A DNA stretch of 5,204 nucleotides from Flavobacteriales bacterium UBA7519. GTDB lineage: Bacteria > Bacteroidota > Bacteroidia > Flavobacteriales > Weeksellaceae. Where the stretch lies: NCBI GenBank assembly GCA_002476905.1, contig DLND01000148.1:1-5204 (forward strand), given 5' to 3'. The notes beneath the pieces are model-generated. The model did no database searches. It was not told the DNA's origin and saw only the letters and a program-made list of their open reading frames with translations. Position numbers and translations under genes: made by a program. Of the stretch, positions 1 to 5,204 are shown one piece after another (positions within the stretch are counted from its first letter, which is position 1; every line of letters begins with the position of its first letter).

Positions 1-782
1 TTGCATTTCTAGGAACCGCTTCTACCAGAACTGGATTGACCAATCCGGATGAAATCGCTGCTTCGGACTGGCTTTTCGGAAAATACTCAGGTGCTGTTTA
101 TATTTCGATGAACGATATTTCCAATGGTACAGCCAACCTAACCGGAATAGATGTTTTGTGGTGGCATTATGATTCGGCAACCGCTCTACCGAATGATGCG
201 CTAAATGCGAATGTCACTTCTAAAATCAAAACCTATCTGAATGCGGGTGGCAATATTCTATTAACGGGATTCGCAGCTCAATATGTAGATGCTCTGGGAA
301 TTGTGCCTTCCGGAAAAGGTCCGAATAACGTTTTTGGTGATTTCTTACCGAATGGTTTTGTGGATGCCAATAGCGATTGGGGAATCTCCTTCAAAGGGAA
401 CGAAGCGCATCCTGTTTTTGACGGATTACAAACCTACGAATCAGGGAAAGCCAATTTCCTTCAAAAAGGTACTTTTAGATTGAATCATACTGCTTGGTGG
501 TTTTTGCCAGAATGGGGCGGTTATGTAAACGGTGCCGGATGGAGAACGCAAACCGGAGGAAATAACCTGGCTAGTGAAGCCTGGGACAATACTTTGGATG
601 GACGTGTTGCTGTGGCCGAATTTCCTGGAGGAACTGCCAATAAAAAGTGCATTACAATCTCGATGGGCGCTTACGACTGGTATAATGAAACTGTGAACGG
701 AAATCCTAGCCAGCCGAACGGATTTCTGGACAATATTAAAAAAATAACGGAGAACAGCCTTAATTATCTTGTAACCAATTAA
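1..782 (+). CDS. DUF4960-like fructan-locus surface protein, C-terminal part (5' cut by window)
   Basis: The frame is open from base 3 to the TAA at 780-782, giving 259 residues. The TTG at 36 is not a start, because coding continues upstream of it (AFLGTAS just before), so the N-terminus lies outside the window. What is visible resembles the C-terminal domain of DUF4960 proteins: an LWWHYD segment, then a glycine-rich stretch (AGGNILLTGFAAQY) as in ThuA or glutamine-amidotransferase-like folds, then a Trp-rich half typical of sugar-binding surfaces. From memory, such proteins sit beside SusC/SusD pairs in fructan loci of Bacteroidota and are thought to act as outer-surface glycan-binding lipoproteins; the signal peptide is not visible here. 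The GH32 gene starts 10 bases downstream, so they are probably co-transcribed. A fructan-binding role is inferred mainly from context. Sampled GC is about 48% (361-420), higher than in the genes to the right. Confidence 0.75.
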   Translation, partial: AFLGTASTRTGLTNPDEIAASDWLFGKYSGAVYISMNDISNGTANLTGIDVLWWHYDSATALPNDALNANVTSKIKTYLNAGGNILLTGFAAQYVDALGIVPSGKGPNNVFGDFLPNGFVDANSDWGISFKGNEAHPVFDGLQTYESGKANFLQKGTFRLNHTAWWFLPEWGGYVNGAGWRTQTGGNNLASEAWDNTLDGRVAVAEFPGGTANKKCITISMGAYDWYNETVNGNPSQPNGFLDNIKKITENSLNYLVTN

Positions 783-792
783 TTCGGAATTA

Positions 793-2331
793 ATGACAAT
801 CAAAAAAATATATTTAATGGCAATGGCAGGATTGACGATTTTTTCCTGTCGAAATGAGGCCTCGATGACAGAATTGAGTCAAGAAGAGATTTTCAGACAA
901 ACCAATATCTTTCCGCAACCGCCCAACCAGTGGATGGGAGAAAATAATCCTTATTACACAGCTGGTTTTGTAGGCGATGCAATGCCTTATTATGAAAATG
1001 GAACATTTCATCTATTCTTCCTGCACGATGCCAAAACAAAACCTGCAGGCGAAGGCTTCCACGATATTCATAGTTTTGAAACGACCAATTTTAAGGATTT
1101 TACATATAAAGGAAGACAAATTCCTTACGGTCTCGCTTCTGAAGCGGATTTTGGTGTTGGAACAGGAAGTTTGGTAAAAGTCGGGAATACTTATTATTAC
1201 TATTATACAGGGCATAATGCAATTGCTTCATTTTTGTCAGCAAACCCTAGAGAAAGCGTACTTCTTGCAACAAGTACCAATATGAAAGACTGGACAAAGG
1301 TGAAGAACTTTAAAATCACGGCTCCGGCTGGCTATTATGATTATGAATTCCGCGATCCGCATGTTTTCTTCAATACTGAAGATGGAAAATACTGGATGCT
1401 GGTTTCTGCACAGACTTCGGCTAAAAAAGCGGTTGTTCTTAAATTTACTACAACCAATCCTGCAAGCGGAAACTGGACGGTAGAAAACCCAATTTATACC
1501 ACTTCATCATCTGAAAATTATATTATGCTGGAGTGTCCCGACCTTTTCAAAATGGGCAACTATTGGTATCTTGTCTTCTCAGAAAATTGGAGCAACAACA
1601 GCGGAACGCATTACAGAATCGCGTCCTCACCAAACGGACCGTGGACAACGCCTGCAAACGATAAACTGGACGGCTCTTATTTCTATGCGGCAAAAACAGT
1701 TTCAGATAATACCGACCGCTATTTGGTGGGTTGGACTGCCAGAAAAGTTCCTGAAAGCAACACGGGTGGAAAAGCTTGGGCAGGAAATCTTGTCACACAC
1801 AAACTCGTTCAGAATTCGGACGGAACATTAGAGGTAAAATCTATTTCAGCCTTATCATCTGTTTACGGGCAAACGGCTTCCCTTTCCGTGGATAAAATCA
1901 CGGGGAATGCTTCTCAGAACGGGAATAATTTCAATCTGTCTTCCAATTCTCAGGTCACATTTGGGAAACTTCAGAAAGCCAATCAAATCAGCTTTACATT
2001 GAACGCTTCTGCAAGTGGTAAATCCGGATTGATTTTGGCTCAGGATAATGACGGAAAGAATGGATTTAAAATTTCATTTGAACCTTCTGCTAACAGGATT
2101 GCAAGCTATGTAACAAATGACGGAAACGAAGATTATGTCGATTCTTATCCGTTATCGGGAATTTCCGGAACCAATTATAACGTGACGGTTTTCATCAGTA
2201 ATGATGTTTGCGTGGTTTATGTGAATGATAAAATAGCGTTTAGCAACCGTGTTTATGATGTTGTTAACAAAAAATGGAGTATTTTTGGTTCAGATAGTTC
2301 ATTCAGTAATATTAATATCAAAAATCCTTAA
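793..2331 (+). CDS. GH32-family beta-fructosidase (levanase/inulinase type), lipoprotein
   Basis: Predicted 512-residue glycoside hydrolase of clan GH-J that cleaves fructosyl linkages in levan, inulin or sucrose-type substrates. Residues 1-19 form a lipoprotein signal peptide (KK, hydrophobic core, lipobox TIFSC with Cys19), so the enzyme is membrane-anchored, probably in the outer membrane or periplasm. Residues ~40-345 form the five-bladed propeller. The proposed triad is Asp62 (nucleophile, in GDAMPYYENG), Asp188 (transition-state stabiliser, in FRDPHVFF) and Glu247 (acid/base, in LECPDLF). RDP and EC are textbook GH32 motifs and the spacing (126 and 59) fits, but the usual NDPNG block is replaced by GDAMP. 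Residues ~355-512 look like the C-terminal beta-sandwich, of the DUF4975-like kind. The ATG at 793 is chosen because the signal peptide begins there; only a weak GGA lies upstream. It sits between a surface-protein gene and a fructokinase gene. Endo or exo action and linkage preference cannot be read from sequence. Confidence 0.9.
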   Translation: MTIKKIYLMAMAGLTIFSCRNEASMTELSQEEIFRQTNIFPQPPNQWMGENNPYYTAGFVGDAMPYYENGTFHLFFLHDAKTKPAGEGFHDIHSFETTNFKDFTYKGRQIPYGLASEADFGVGTGSLVKVGNTYYYYYTGHNAIASFLSANPRESVLLATSTNMKDWTKVKNFKITAPAGYYDYEFRDPHVFFNTEDGKYWMLVSAQTSAKKAVVLKFTTTNPASGNWTVENPIYTTSSSENYIMLECPDLFKMGNYWYLVFSENWSNNSGTHYRIASSPNGPWTTPANDKLDGSYFYAAKTVSDNTDRYLVGWTARKVPESNTGGKAWAGNLVTHKLVQNSDGTLEVKSISALSSVYGQTASLSVDKITGNASQNGNNFNLSSNSQVTFGKLQKANQISFTLNASASGKSGLILAQDNDGKNGFKISFEPSANRIASYVTNDGNEDYVDSYPLSGISGTNYNVTVFISNDVCVVYVNDKIAFSNRVYDVVNKKWSIFGSDSSFSNINIKNP

Positions 2332-2335
2332 ATTG

Positions 2336-3253
2336 ATGTTCCTTAACAAAAAAATAAATGCAGTAAGTTACGGAGAAGTGCTCTTCGATGTGTTTGGAGA
2401 AGAAAAAATAATTGGTGGAGCTCCACTTAATCTTGCACTCCGAACAGCCTCTTTCGGATTTCCGGTGGCGATGATAAGTGCCGTTGGCGATGATGAAGAC
2501 GGAAAGATAATTTGTGATTACATCAAAGAAAATCAACTTGATACCAGAGGAATTATTACCACTCAGGATTATGATACTGGAGTTGTTCAGGTCACATTAA
2601 ATGAGCGTGGTTCTGCAACCTACGAAATCAAATTTCCATCGGCTTGGGATTTTATAGAATTGAATGAAAATGTTCAAAATATTGTTCAAAATGCTGATGT
2701 TTTTTTCTTCGGAAGCCTGAGTTGTAGAAATGATATTTCTAAAAATACACTTTTCAGCTTGCTGGAATCTAATCCTAAAATGTTCAAAGTTTTTGATGTG
2801 AATTTGAGAAAGCCTCATTATAATACTGGAGTTTTACAGCAATTGATGAACAAAGCTGATTTCATCAAATTCAATGATGAGGAAATCTTGGAAATAGCTT
2901 CAGAATTAGGTTTTCAATCTGAAAATCTTGAAGAAAATATTCAGTTTATCTCAGAAAAAACCAATACCAAATCAATCTGCGTGACTTTGGGAAAACACGG
3001 TTCATTATTATTATGGAATGGCAAAATTTACCAACACGGTGGTTATCCTGTAAAAGTGGCAGATACTGTTGGAGCAGGAGATTCTTTTCTTGCAAGTCTG
3101 ATTGCTAAATTGTTATCCGATAAAAATCCTAAAACGGCATTGGATTTTGCAAGCGCTGTGGGAGCTTTGGTAGCAAGTTATAGTGGCGCAAATCCTAAAC
3201 TGAGAAATGAAGAAATTGAAGCTTTTTTAAAGGAAAAAATTTATAGGGGTTAA
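2336..3253 (+). CDS. PfkB-family fructokinase
   Basis: A 305-residue cytoplasmic sugar kinase that most likely phosphorylates fructose with ATP to fructose 6-phosphate. The N-terminal strand has GEVLFDVF (13-20), followed by the first PfkB signature region GGAPLNLALR (27-36), then DVNLR (154-158), VTLGKHGS (216-223) in the ATP-binding half, and the second signature DTVGAGDSF (243-251) with Asp249 as catalytic base and GAGD as anion hole. Length is normal for the family. The frame is open further upstream to an ATG at 2249, but that would overlap the GH32 gene by 83 bases and add residues without family character; the ATG at 2336, four bases after the GH32 stop, gives a normal N-terminus. No Shine-Dalgarno is visible, so it may rely on translational coupling. 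The context supports fructose over other PfkB substrates such as ribose or adenosine. Sampled GC (28-42%) is below that of the two genes before it. Confidence 0.9.
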   Translation: MFLNKKINAVSYGEVLFDVFGEEKIIGGAPLNLALRTASFGFPVAMISAVGDDEDGKIICDYIKENQLDTRGIITTQDYDTGVVQVTLNERGSATYEIKFPSAWDFIELNENVQNIVQNADVFFFGSLSCRNDISKNTLFSLLESNPKMFKVFDVNLRKPHYNTGVLQQLMNKADFIKFNDEEILEIASELGFQSENLEENIQFISEKTNTKSICVTLGKHGSLLLWNGKIYQHGGYPVKVADTVGAGDSFLASLIAKLLSDKNPKTALDFASAVGALVASYSGANPKLRNEEIEAFLKEKIYRG

Positions 3254-3288
3254 TATTCAGTAAACATAGCTAAAAAAAAATGAAAAAC

Positions 3289-3317
3289 GGCGGCAATTGA
3301 TTCAGTTGCCGCCTTTT
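3289..3317 (+). terminator. Rho-independent terminator of the fructan operon
   Basis: GGCGGCAA (3289-3296) pairs perfectly with TTGCCGCC (3306-3313). The loop TTGATTCAG can close further through a T-G wobble and TGA/TCA. A short T run (TTTTAAT) follows, and an A-rich run (3272-3287) precedes, so it could also work on the opposite strand. It begins 35 bases after the fructokinase stop and marks the operon end. Confidence 0.85.
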
Positions 3318-3451
3318 AATAAAATTGTGACCAACCTTATTATGGCAATTTTCAACTGTAATAATATGTATAATACACCCCATCCTTAGGACAGGATTTC
3401 ACAAAATTTAAGATAGTCTTTTTTAATTTTGGGGACTATTATAAAAATTGA
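3318..3451. other. AT-rich spacer, no gene seen
   Basis: No convincing gene on either strand. A TAATTTTG (3424-3431) matches the Bacteroidota -7 consensus TAnnTTTG on the + strand, but no TTTG lies at the -33 position and only a gene remnant follows. The decamer TTGTGACCAA (3325-3334) recurs at 3644. Confidence 0.4.
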
Positions 3452-3625
3452 TATCAGGACAAAAATAGAAATGCGTTAGATTCAGTGGAAAATCTTGTAA
3501 ACTTTCCTCAAAAAGTTGAATTTGACGGAAAAAGTTTTCAAACACCTAAAATGAATATTGTAGCTCAGTGTATAAATCACTATAACAATGCATTAGGAAA
3601 TAAAAAAACCGACATAAGAAGTTGA
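3452..3625 (+). pseudogene. C-terminal remnant of a probable large serine recombinase
   Basis: An open frame of 57 codons runs from just after an in-frame TGA (3449-3451) to the TGA at 3623-3625, without a credible start. The segment NFPQKVEFDGKSFQTPKMN (about residues 17-35) resembles the tail of Bacteroidota 'recombinase family' proteins, where a pattern like FPxKlxFDGxxxxTxxxN lies near the C-terminus. The catalytic resolvase domain and the recombinase domain are absent from the window, so this can only be a decayed end. The assignment rests on remembered sequence pattern, not on a search. Its stop codon lies inside a hairpin (3608-3642). It sits between the fructan operon terminator and an insertion sequence, as expected for debris of a former integrated element. 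It could instead be a chance open frame or the end of another protein. Confidence 0.45.
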
Positions 3626-3642
3626 AAACTTCAAATGTCGGT
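3608..3642 (-). terminator. Hairpin spanning the recombinase-remnant stop, terminator-like for the minus strand
   Basis: ACCGACAT (3608-3615) pairs with ATGTCGGT (3635-3642). An inner stem GAAGTT (3618-3623) pairs with AACTTC (3627-3632), separated by a symmetric AA/AA internal loop and closed by GAA. Read on the minus strand it is followed by a run of T (complement of A at 3602-3608), the layout of an intrinsic terminator; on the + strand there is only CTTG after it. No minus-strand gene is seen to feed it, so it may be a bidirectional end of the lost recombinase gene. Confidence 0.5.
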
Positions 3643-3650
3643 CTTGTGAC

Positions 3651-3908
3651 CAAGACGAGCGTATCTTCAAACACTTTTGTCGATGATTTGATTCGATTAA
3701 GCCAAATTAAACAAGAATTAGCTATAATTGATTTGGGCTTTAATTTCTAATATTTTGCAATTTAATTTTTAGGTTTTGGGAATAGTGGGAATTGGCATAA
3801 TTTGACTTTATTATATTTCGATTGTCTTCTACCTTTTAATAAAGGTTTTAAGAAGTTATATTTAATTTATATAATGATGTAACTTGGTACATTCAAATAT
3901 AGTTCCCT
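3651..3908. other. AT-rich spacer left of the insertion sequence
   Basis: The only open stretch is a frame from GTG 3646 to TAA 3750 (34 codons, product beginning VTKTSVSSNTFVDDL), which I do not recognise and do not call as a gene: it has no Shine-Dalgarno, and its start overlaps a repeat next to a hairpin. A weak hairpin, ACCTTT (3831-3836) with AAAGGT (3841-3846) and loop TAAT followed by TTTT, could be a minor terminator. The 14-mer GAATTAGCTATAAT (3715-3728) recurs inside the IS at 3973-3986. Otherwise nothing is seen. Confidence 0.4.
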
Positions 3909-3922
3909 ACCCGTTGTGCATT
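3909..3922 (+). repeat. IS982 left terminal inverted repeat
   Basis: ACCCGTTGTGCATT, the exact reverse complement of 4876-4889. The base outside (T3908) also pairs with A4890, so the precise end is uncertain by one base. Similarity continues inward with gaps. Confidence 0.9.
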
Positions 3923-3940
3923 ATGAAATAAAAAAGTAAA

Positions 3941-4006
3941 AAGTTGTTCATGTGATTGAAAATCAGTAAATTGAATTAGCTATAATACATTTACAATGAA
4001 CAACTT
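3941..4006 (+). promoter_or_regulatory. Inverted repeat able to sequester the transposase start codon
   Basis: AAGTTGTTCAT (3941-3951) is the exact reverse complement of ATGAACAACTT (3996-4006), which contains the transposase ATG and the next codons. In any transcript starting left of 3941 these arms can form an 11-bp stem with a 44-base loop that hides the start codon. A transcript from the promoter-like TATAAT at 3981 would lack the left arm. The pairing is seen in the sequence; the regulatory role is inferred by analogy with IS10 and IS50, where read-through mRNA is kept untranslated. Confidence 0.5.
3956..3986 (+). promoter_or_regulatory. Putative transposase promoter
   Basis: TTGAAA (3956-3961) and TATAAT (3981-3986) are separated by 19 bases, a sigma70-like arrangement slightly longer than optimal. 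The transcript would start near 3993, only a few bases before the ATG at 3996, so the mRNA would be almost leaderless. No good TAnnTTTG element is present, so use by the Bacteroidota primary sigma factor is uncertain. Confidence 0.35.
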
Positions 4007-4875
4007 AAGTGCAAATTACGAAAGAATTTTGGAAGTTTTGAGAAAAATATCAAATGAAAACCTTCTGTCTTATCAAAGACGAGTTCCCAAAATGAAAGAT
4101 TTAGAATTAATAAGTCTGGCACTAACTGCTGAATACATGGGAATTGACAGCGAAAATCATCTTTTCCGACAGCTTCCAAAAGCAATAAAATGTAAGATAG
4201 AGCGAAGCGTTTATAATCGTCGCAAACGCAGATTATCAAATAAGATTAATGATTTACGAATGAAAATAGCAGAAAGTTTTAATGAGTTTGAGAAGTTTTT
4301 CATTATTGACAGTATGCCTGTAGAAGTTTGTAAACTTTCCAGAAGTGGTACTTCGAAAATCTGTAAAGATGCCGAATATTGTTATCCAAACAGAGGTTTT
4401 TGTGCTTCTCAGCAGATGTCTTTTTATGGATACAAACTCCATGCGGTTTGTTCTGTAAATGGTGTTTTCCAAAGTATAGATTTGAGTCCCGCTTCTGTAC
4501 ACGACATCCATTATTTAAAAGACATCAGAGAACAATTATCGAATTGTACATTGCTTGGAGACAAAGGCTATTTGTCGTCTGAAATTCACATAGATTTGTT
4601 TAATTATGCCAACATAGAACTGGAGACTCCGAAAAGAATCAATCAAAAGGAGTATAAACCACAGTTTTATTTGTACAAAAAGCAAAGAAAAAGGATTGAG
4701 ACGTTGTTTTCACAACTGTGCGACCAATTCATGATTAGACGTAATAATGCCAAAAACTTTTGAAGACTTTAAAGCCCGATTAATAGCCAAAATAACGGCT
4801 TTAACAGTTGTGCAGTTTATAAACAAAACTTATTTCAATCGAAATATCAACAACTTAAAAGTCAGTATTATTTAA
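3996..4875 (+). pseudogene. IS982-family transposase, frameshifted near the 3' end
   Basis: DDE transposase that would cut and join the IS ends. The first frame runs from ATG 3996 to TGA 4761-4763 (255 residues). It has an N-terminal helical DNA-binding part (~1-95) and the catalytic core with Asp105 (FIIDSMP), Asp189 (LLGDKGY) and Glu235 (KRIETLF). The family's usual C-terminus continues in the +1 frame (KTFEDFKARLIAKITALTVV and on) to TAA 4873-4875, directly against the right inverted repeat. Removing one A from the five-A run at 4752-4756 joins the frames into a 292-residue protein, normal for IS982. All three catalytic residues precede the break, so the product lacks only the last ~38 residues. 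It may be a real mutation or a homopolymer sequencing error. A programmed shift is unlikely: the needed shift is +1, and IS982 transposases are normally a single frame. Confidence 0.85.
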
Positions 4876-4889
4876 AATGCACAACGGGT
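4876..4889 (-). repeat. IS982 right terminal inverted repeat
   Basis: AATGCACAACGGGT, the exact reverse complement of the left end (3909-3922). The transposase's restored stop codon ends at 4875, immediately before it. Confidence 0.9.
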
Positions 4890-4967
4890 ATTTTTAGATT
4901 ATTTTAAATTATTAATTTCTATCAAAACAATATAAGCTCATTAATAGTTATTCAAATTAATTTTCGA

Positions 4968-4975
4968 TATTTTTG
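4968..4975 (+). promoter_or_regulatory. Bacteroidota-type -7 element of the methyltransferase gene
   Basis: TATTTTTG matches the TAnnTTTG consensus of Bacteroidota promoters exactly. No clear TTTG is visible ~20 bases upstream, so the -33 half is weak. Transcription would begin near 4980-4982, leaving about 12 bases before the ATG at 4994 and about 3 before the ATG at 4985. The element lies ~80 bases to the right of the IS, so the gene probably kept its own promoter. Confidence 0.45.
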
Positions 4976-4993
4976 TACATTAATATGTATTTA

Positions 4994-5204
4994 ATGTCAA
5001 GGATAAACAACAAAAAAGTGGGAGTTATTGATCTATTTTGTGGAATAGGCGGGCTAACTCATGGCTTTGTTAAAGAAAAATTTAAAGTATTAGCTGGTAT
5101 TGATAATGATAATAGCTGTAAATATGCATTTGAGGCTAATAATAAAGCAAAATTTATTTCGAAAAGCGTTACTGAAATTAATGTGTACGTCTTCAAACTA
5201 AATT
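4994..5204 (+). CDS. C5-cytosine DNA methyltransferase, N-terminal part (3' cut by window)
   Basis: Only the first 70 codons are present; the frame runs off the window edge. It encodes the start of an AdoMet-dependent enzyme that methylates cytosine at C5 in a specific DNA site. Visible are motif I, DLFCGIGGLTHGF (residues 13-25), with the FxGxG-type loop that binds AdoMet, and the next acidic strand end AGIDND (34-39), corresponding to motif II. The PCQ motif IV with the catalytic cysteine and the target-recognition domain would lie beyond the window. Two in-frame ATGs occur (4985 and 4994); I chose 4994 because it leaves a short leader after the -7 element and puts motif I about 12 residues in, as is usual. 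Stand-alone or restriction-modification membership cannot be decided; a restriction gene would have to be downstream. Sampled GC is about 23-35%, below the fructan genes, consistent with acquired DNA. Confidence 0.85.
   Translation, partial: MSRINNKKVGVIDLFCGIGGLTHGFVKEKFKVLAGIDNDNSCKYAFEANNKAKFISKSVTEINVYVFKLN

Larger units (their letters stand above)
3909..4889 (+). mobile_element. IS982-family insertion sequence, complete ends, 981 bp
   Basis: The element is bounded by perfect 14-bp inverted repeats beginning ACCCGTTGTGCATT, and 15 bp if the outer T/A pair is counted. It encodes one DDE transposase of the IS982 type. Total length near 1 kb and ends starting with ACC fit that family. Subterminal sequences also agree between ends: AAGTTGTT followed by GATTGAAA occurs at the left (3941-3948, 3954-3961) and, inverted, at the right. 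No clear target-site duplication flanks it (left ...AGTTCCCT, right ATTTTTAG...). The transposase is frameshifted, so this copy is probably unable to move on its own, although intact ends could still be used by a transposase supplied from another copy. Confidence 0.9.

Noticed and set aside
36..38. TTG as start of the DUF4960-like protein
   Set aside because: The frame is open to the window edge and upstream residues fit the domain, so the gene is simply cut by the window.
441..803. 120-codon minus-strand open frame
   Set aside because: It is entirely antisense to the DUF4960-like gene, with no recognisable motif; a shadow of the real coding strand.
2249..2335. Upstream in-frame ATG for the fructokinase
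   Set aside because: It would overlap the GH32 coding sequence by 83 bases and add 29 residues without PfkB character; the ATG at 2336, four bases after the GH32 stop, is the better start.
3265..3395. Minus-strand short frame starting near 3385 (MGCIIHIITVEN...)
   Set aside because: It reads straight through the strong operon terminator hairpin and has no recognisable similarity or ribosome binding site.
4752..4757. Programmed -1 ribosomal frameshift at A-AAA-AC
   Set aside because: The base before the AAA AAC codons is C, so tandem slippage would mispair, and the shift needed to restore the protein is +1, not -1.
4807..4814. Internal copy of the terminal octamer GTTGTGCA
   Set aside because: It lies in conserved transposase coding sequence (TVVQF codons) and lacks the flanking ACCC; probably coincidence.
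4747..4875. Separate small gene starting at ATG 4747
   Set aside because: Its product is the normal C-terminus of the IS982 transposase displaced by the A-run frameshift, not an independent gene.
1..5204. CRISPR array, tRNA or rRNA
   Set aside because: No regularly spaced repeats and no cloverleaf or rRNA-like sequence were seen on either strand.

Overview
The window looks like chromosomal DNA of a Bacteroidota bacterium, most likely a flavobacterium of the Chryseobacterium type. The reasons are a fructan-utilisation gene set with a DUF4960-like surface protein and a lipoprotein GH32 enzyme, weak or absent Shine-Dalgarno sequences, a TAnnTTTG-type promoter element, and AT-rich spacers. The genus is a guess from style, not from a marker gene.

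Left part (1-3317): the 3' end of a polysaccharide utilisation locus on the + strand. In order it holds the C-terminal part of a DUF4960-like protein (cut by the window edge), a lipoprotein GH32 beta-fructosidase, and a PfkB-type fructokinase. Gaps are 10 and 4 bases, so this is one operon, and a strong hairpin terminator closes it 35 bases after the last stop. The inferred job is to bind fructan (levan or inulin) at the cell surface, cut it to fructose or short oligomers, and phosphorylate the fructose inside. Any SusC/SusD pair would lie upstream of the window.

Middle part (3318-4890): a junction region without an intact gene. It has a probable C-terminal remnant of a large serine recombinase, a hairpin spanning that remnant's stop codon, short repeats, and a complete IS982-family insertion sequence (3909-4889). 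The IS has perfect 14-bp terminal inverted repeats and a transposase broken by a one-base frameshift in an A run near its 3' end. An 11-bp inverted repeat inside the IS pairs a left-end sequence with the transposase start codon, which could block translation of read-through transcripts.

Right part (4891-5204): a promoter-like element and the first ~70 codons of a C5-cytosine DNA methyltransferase, probably of a restriction-modification system, running off the window. Overall the window shows a metabolic operon bordering mobile-element debris and the edge of a possible defence locus.
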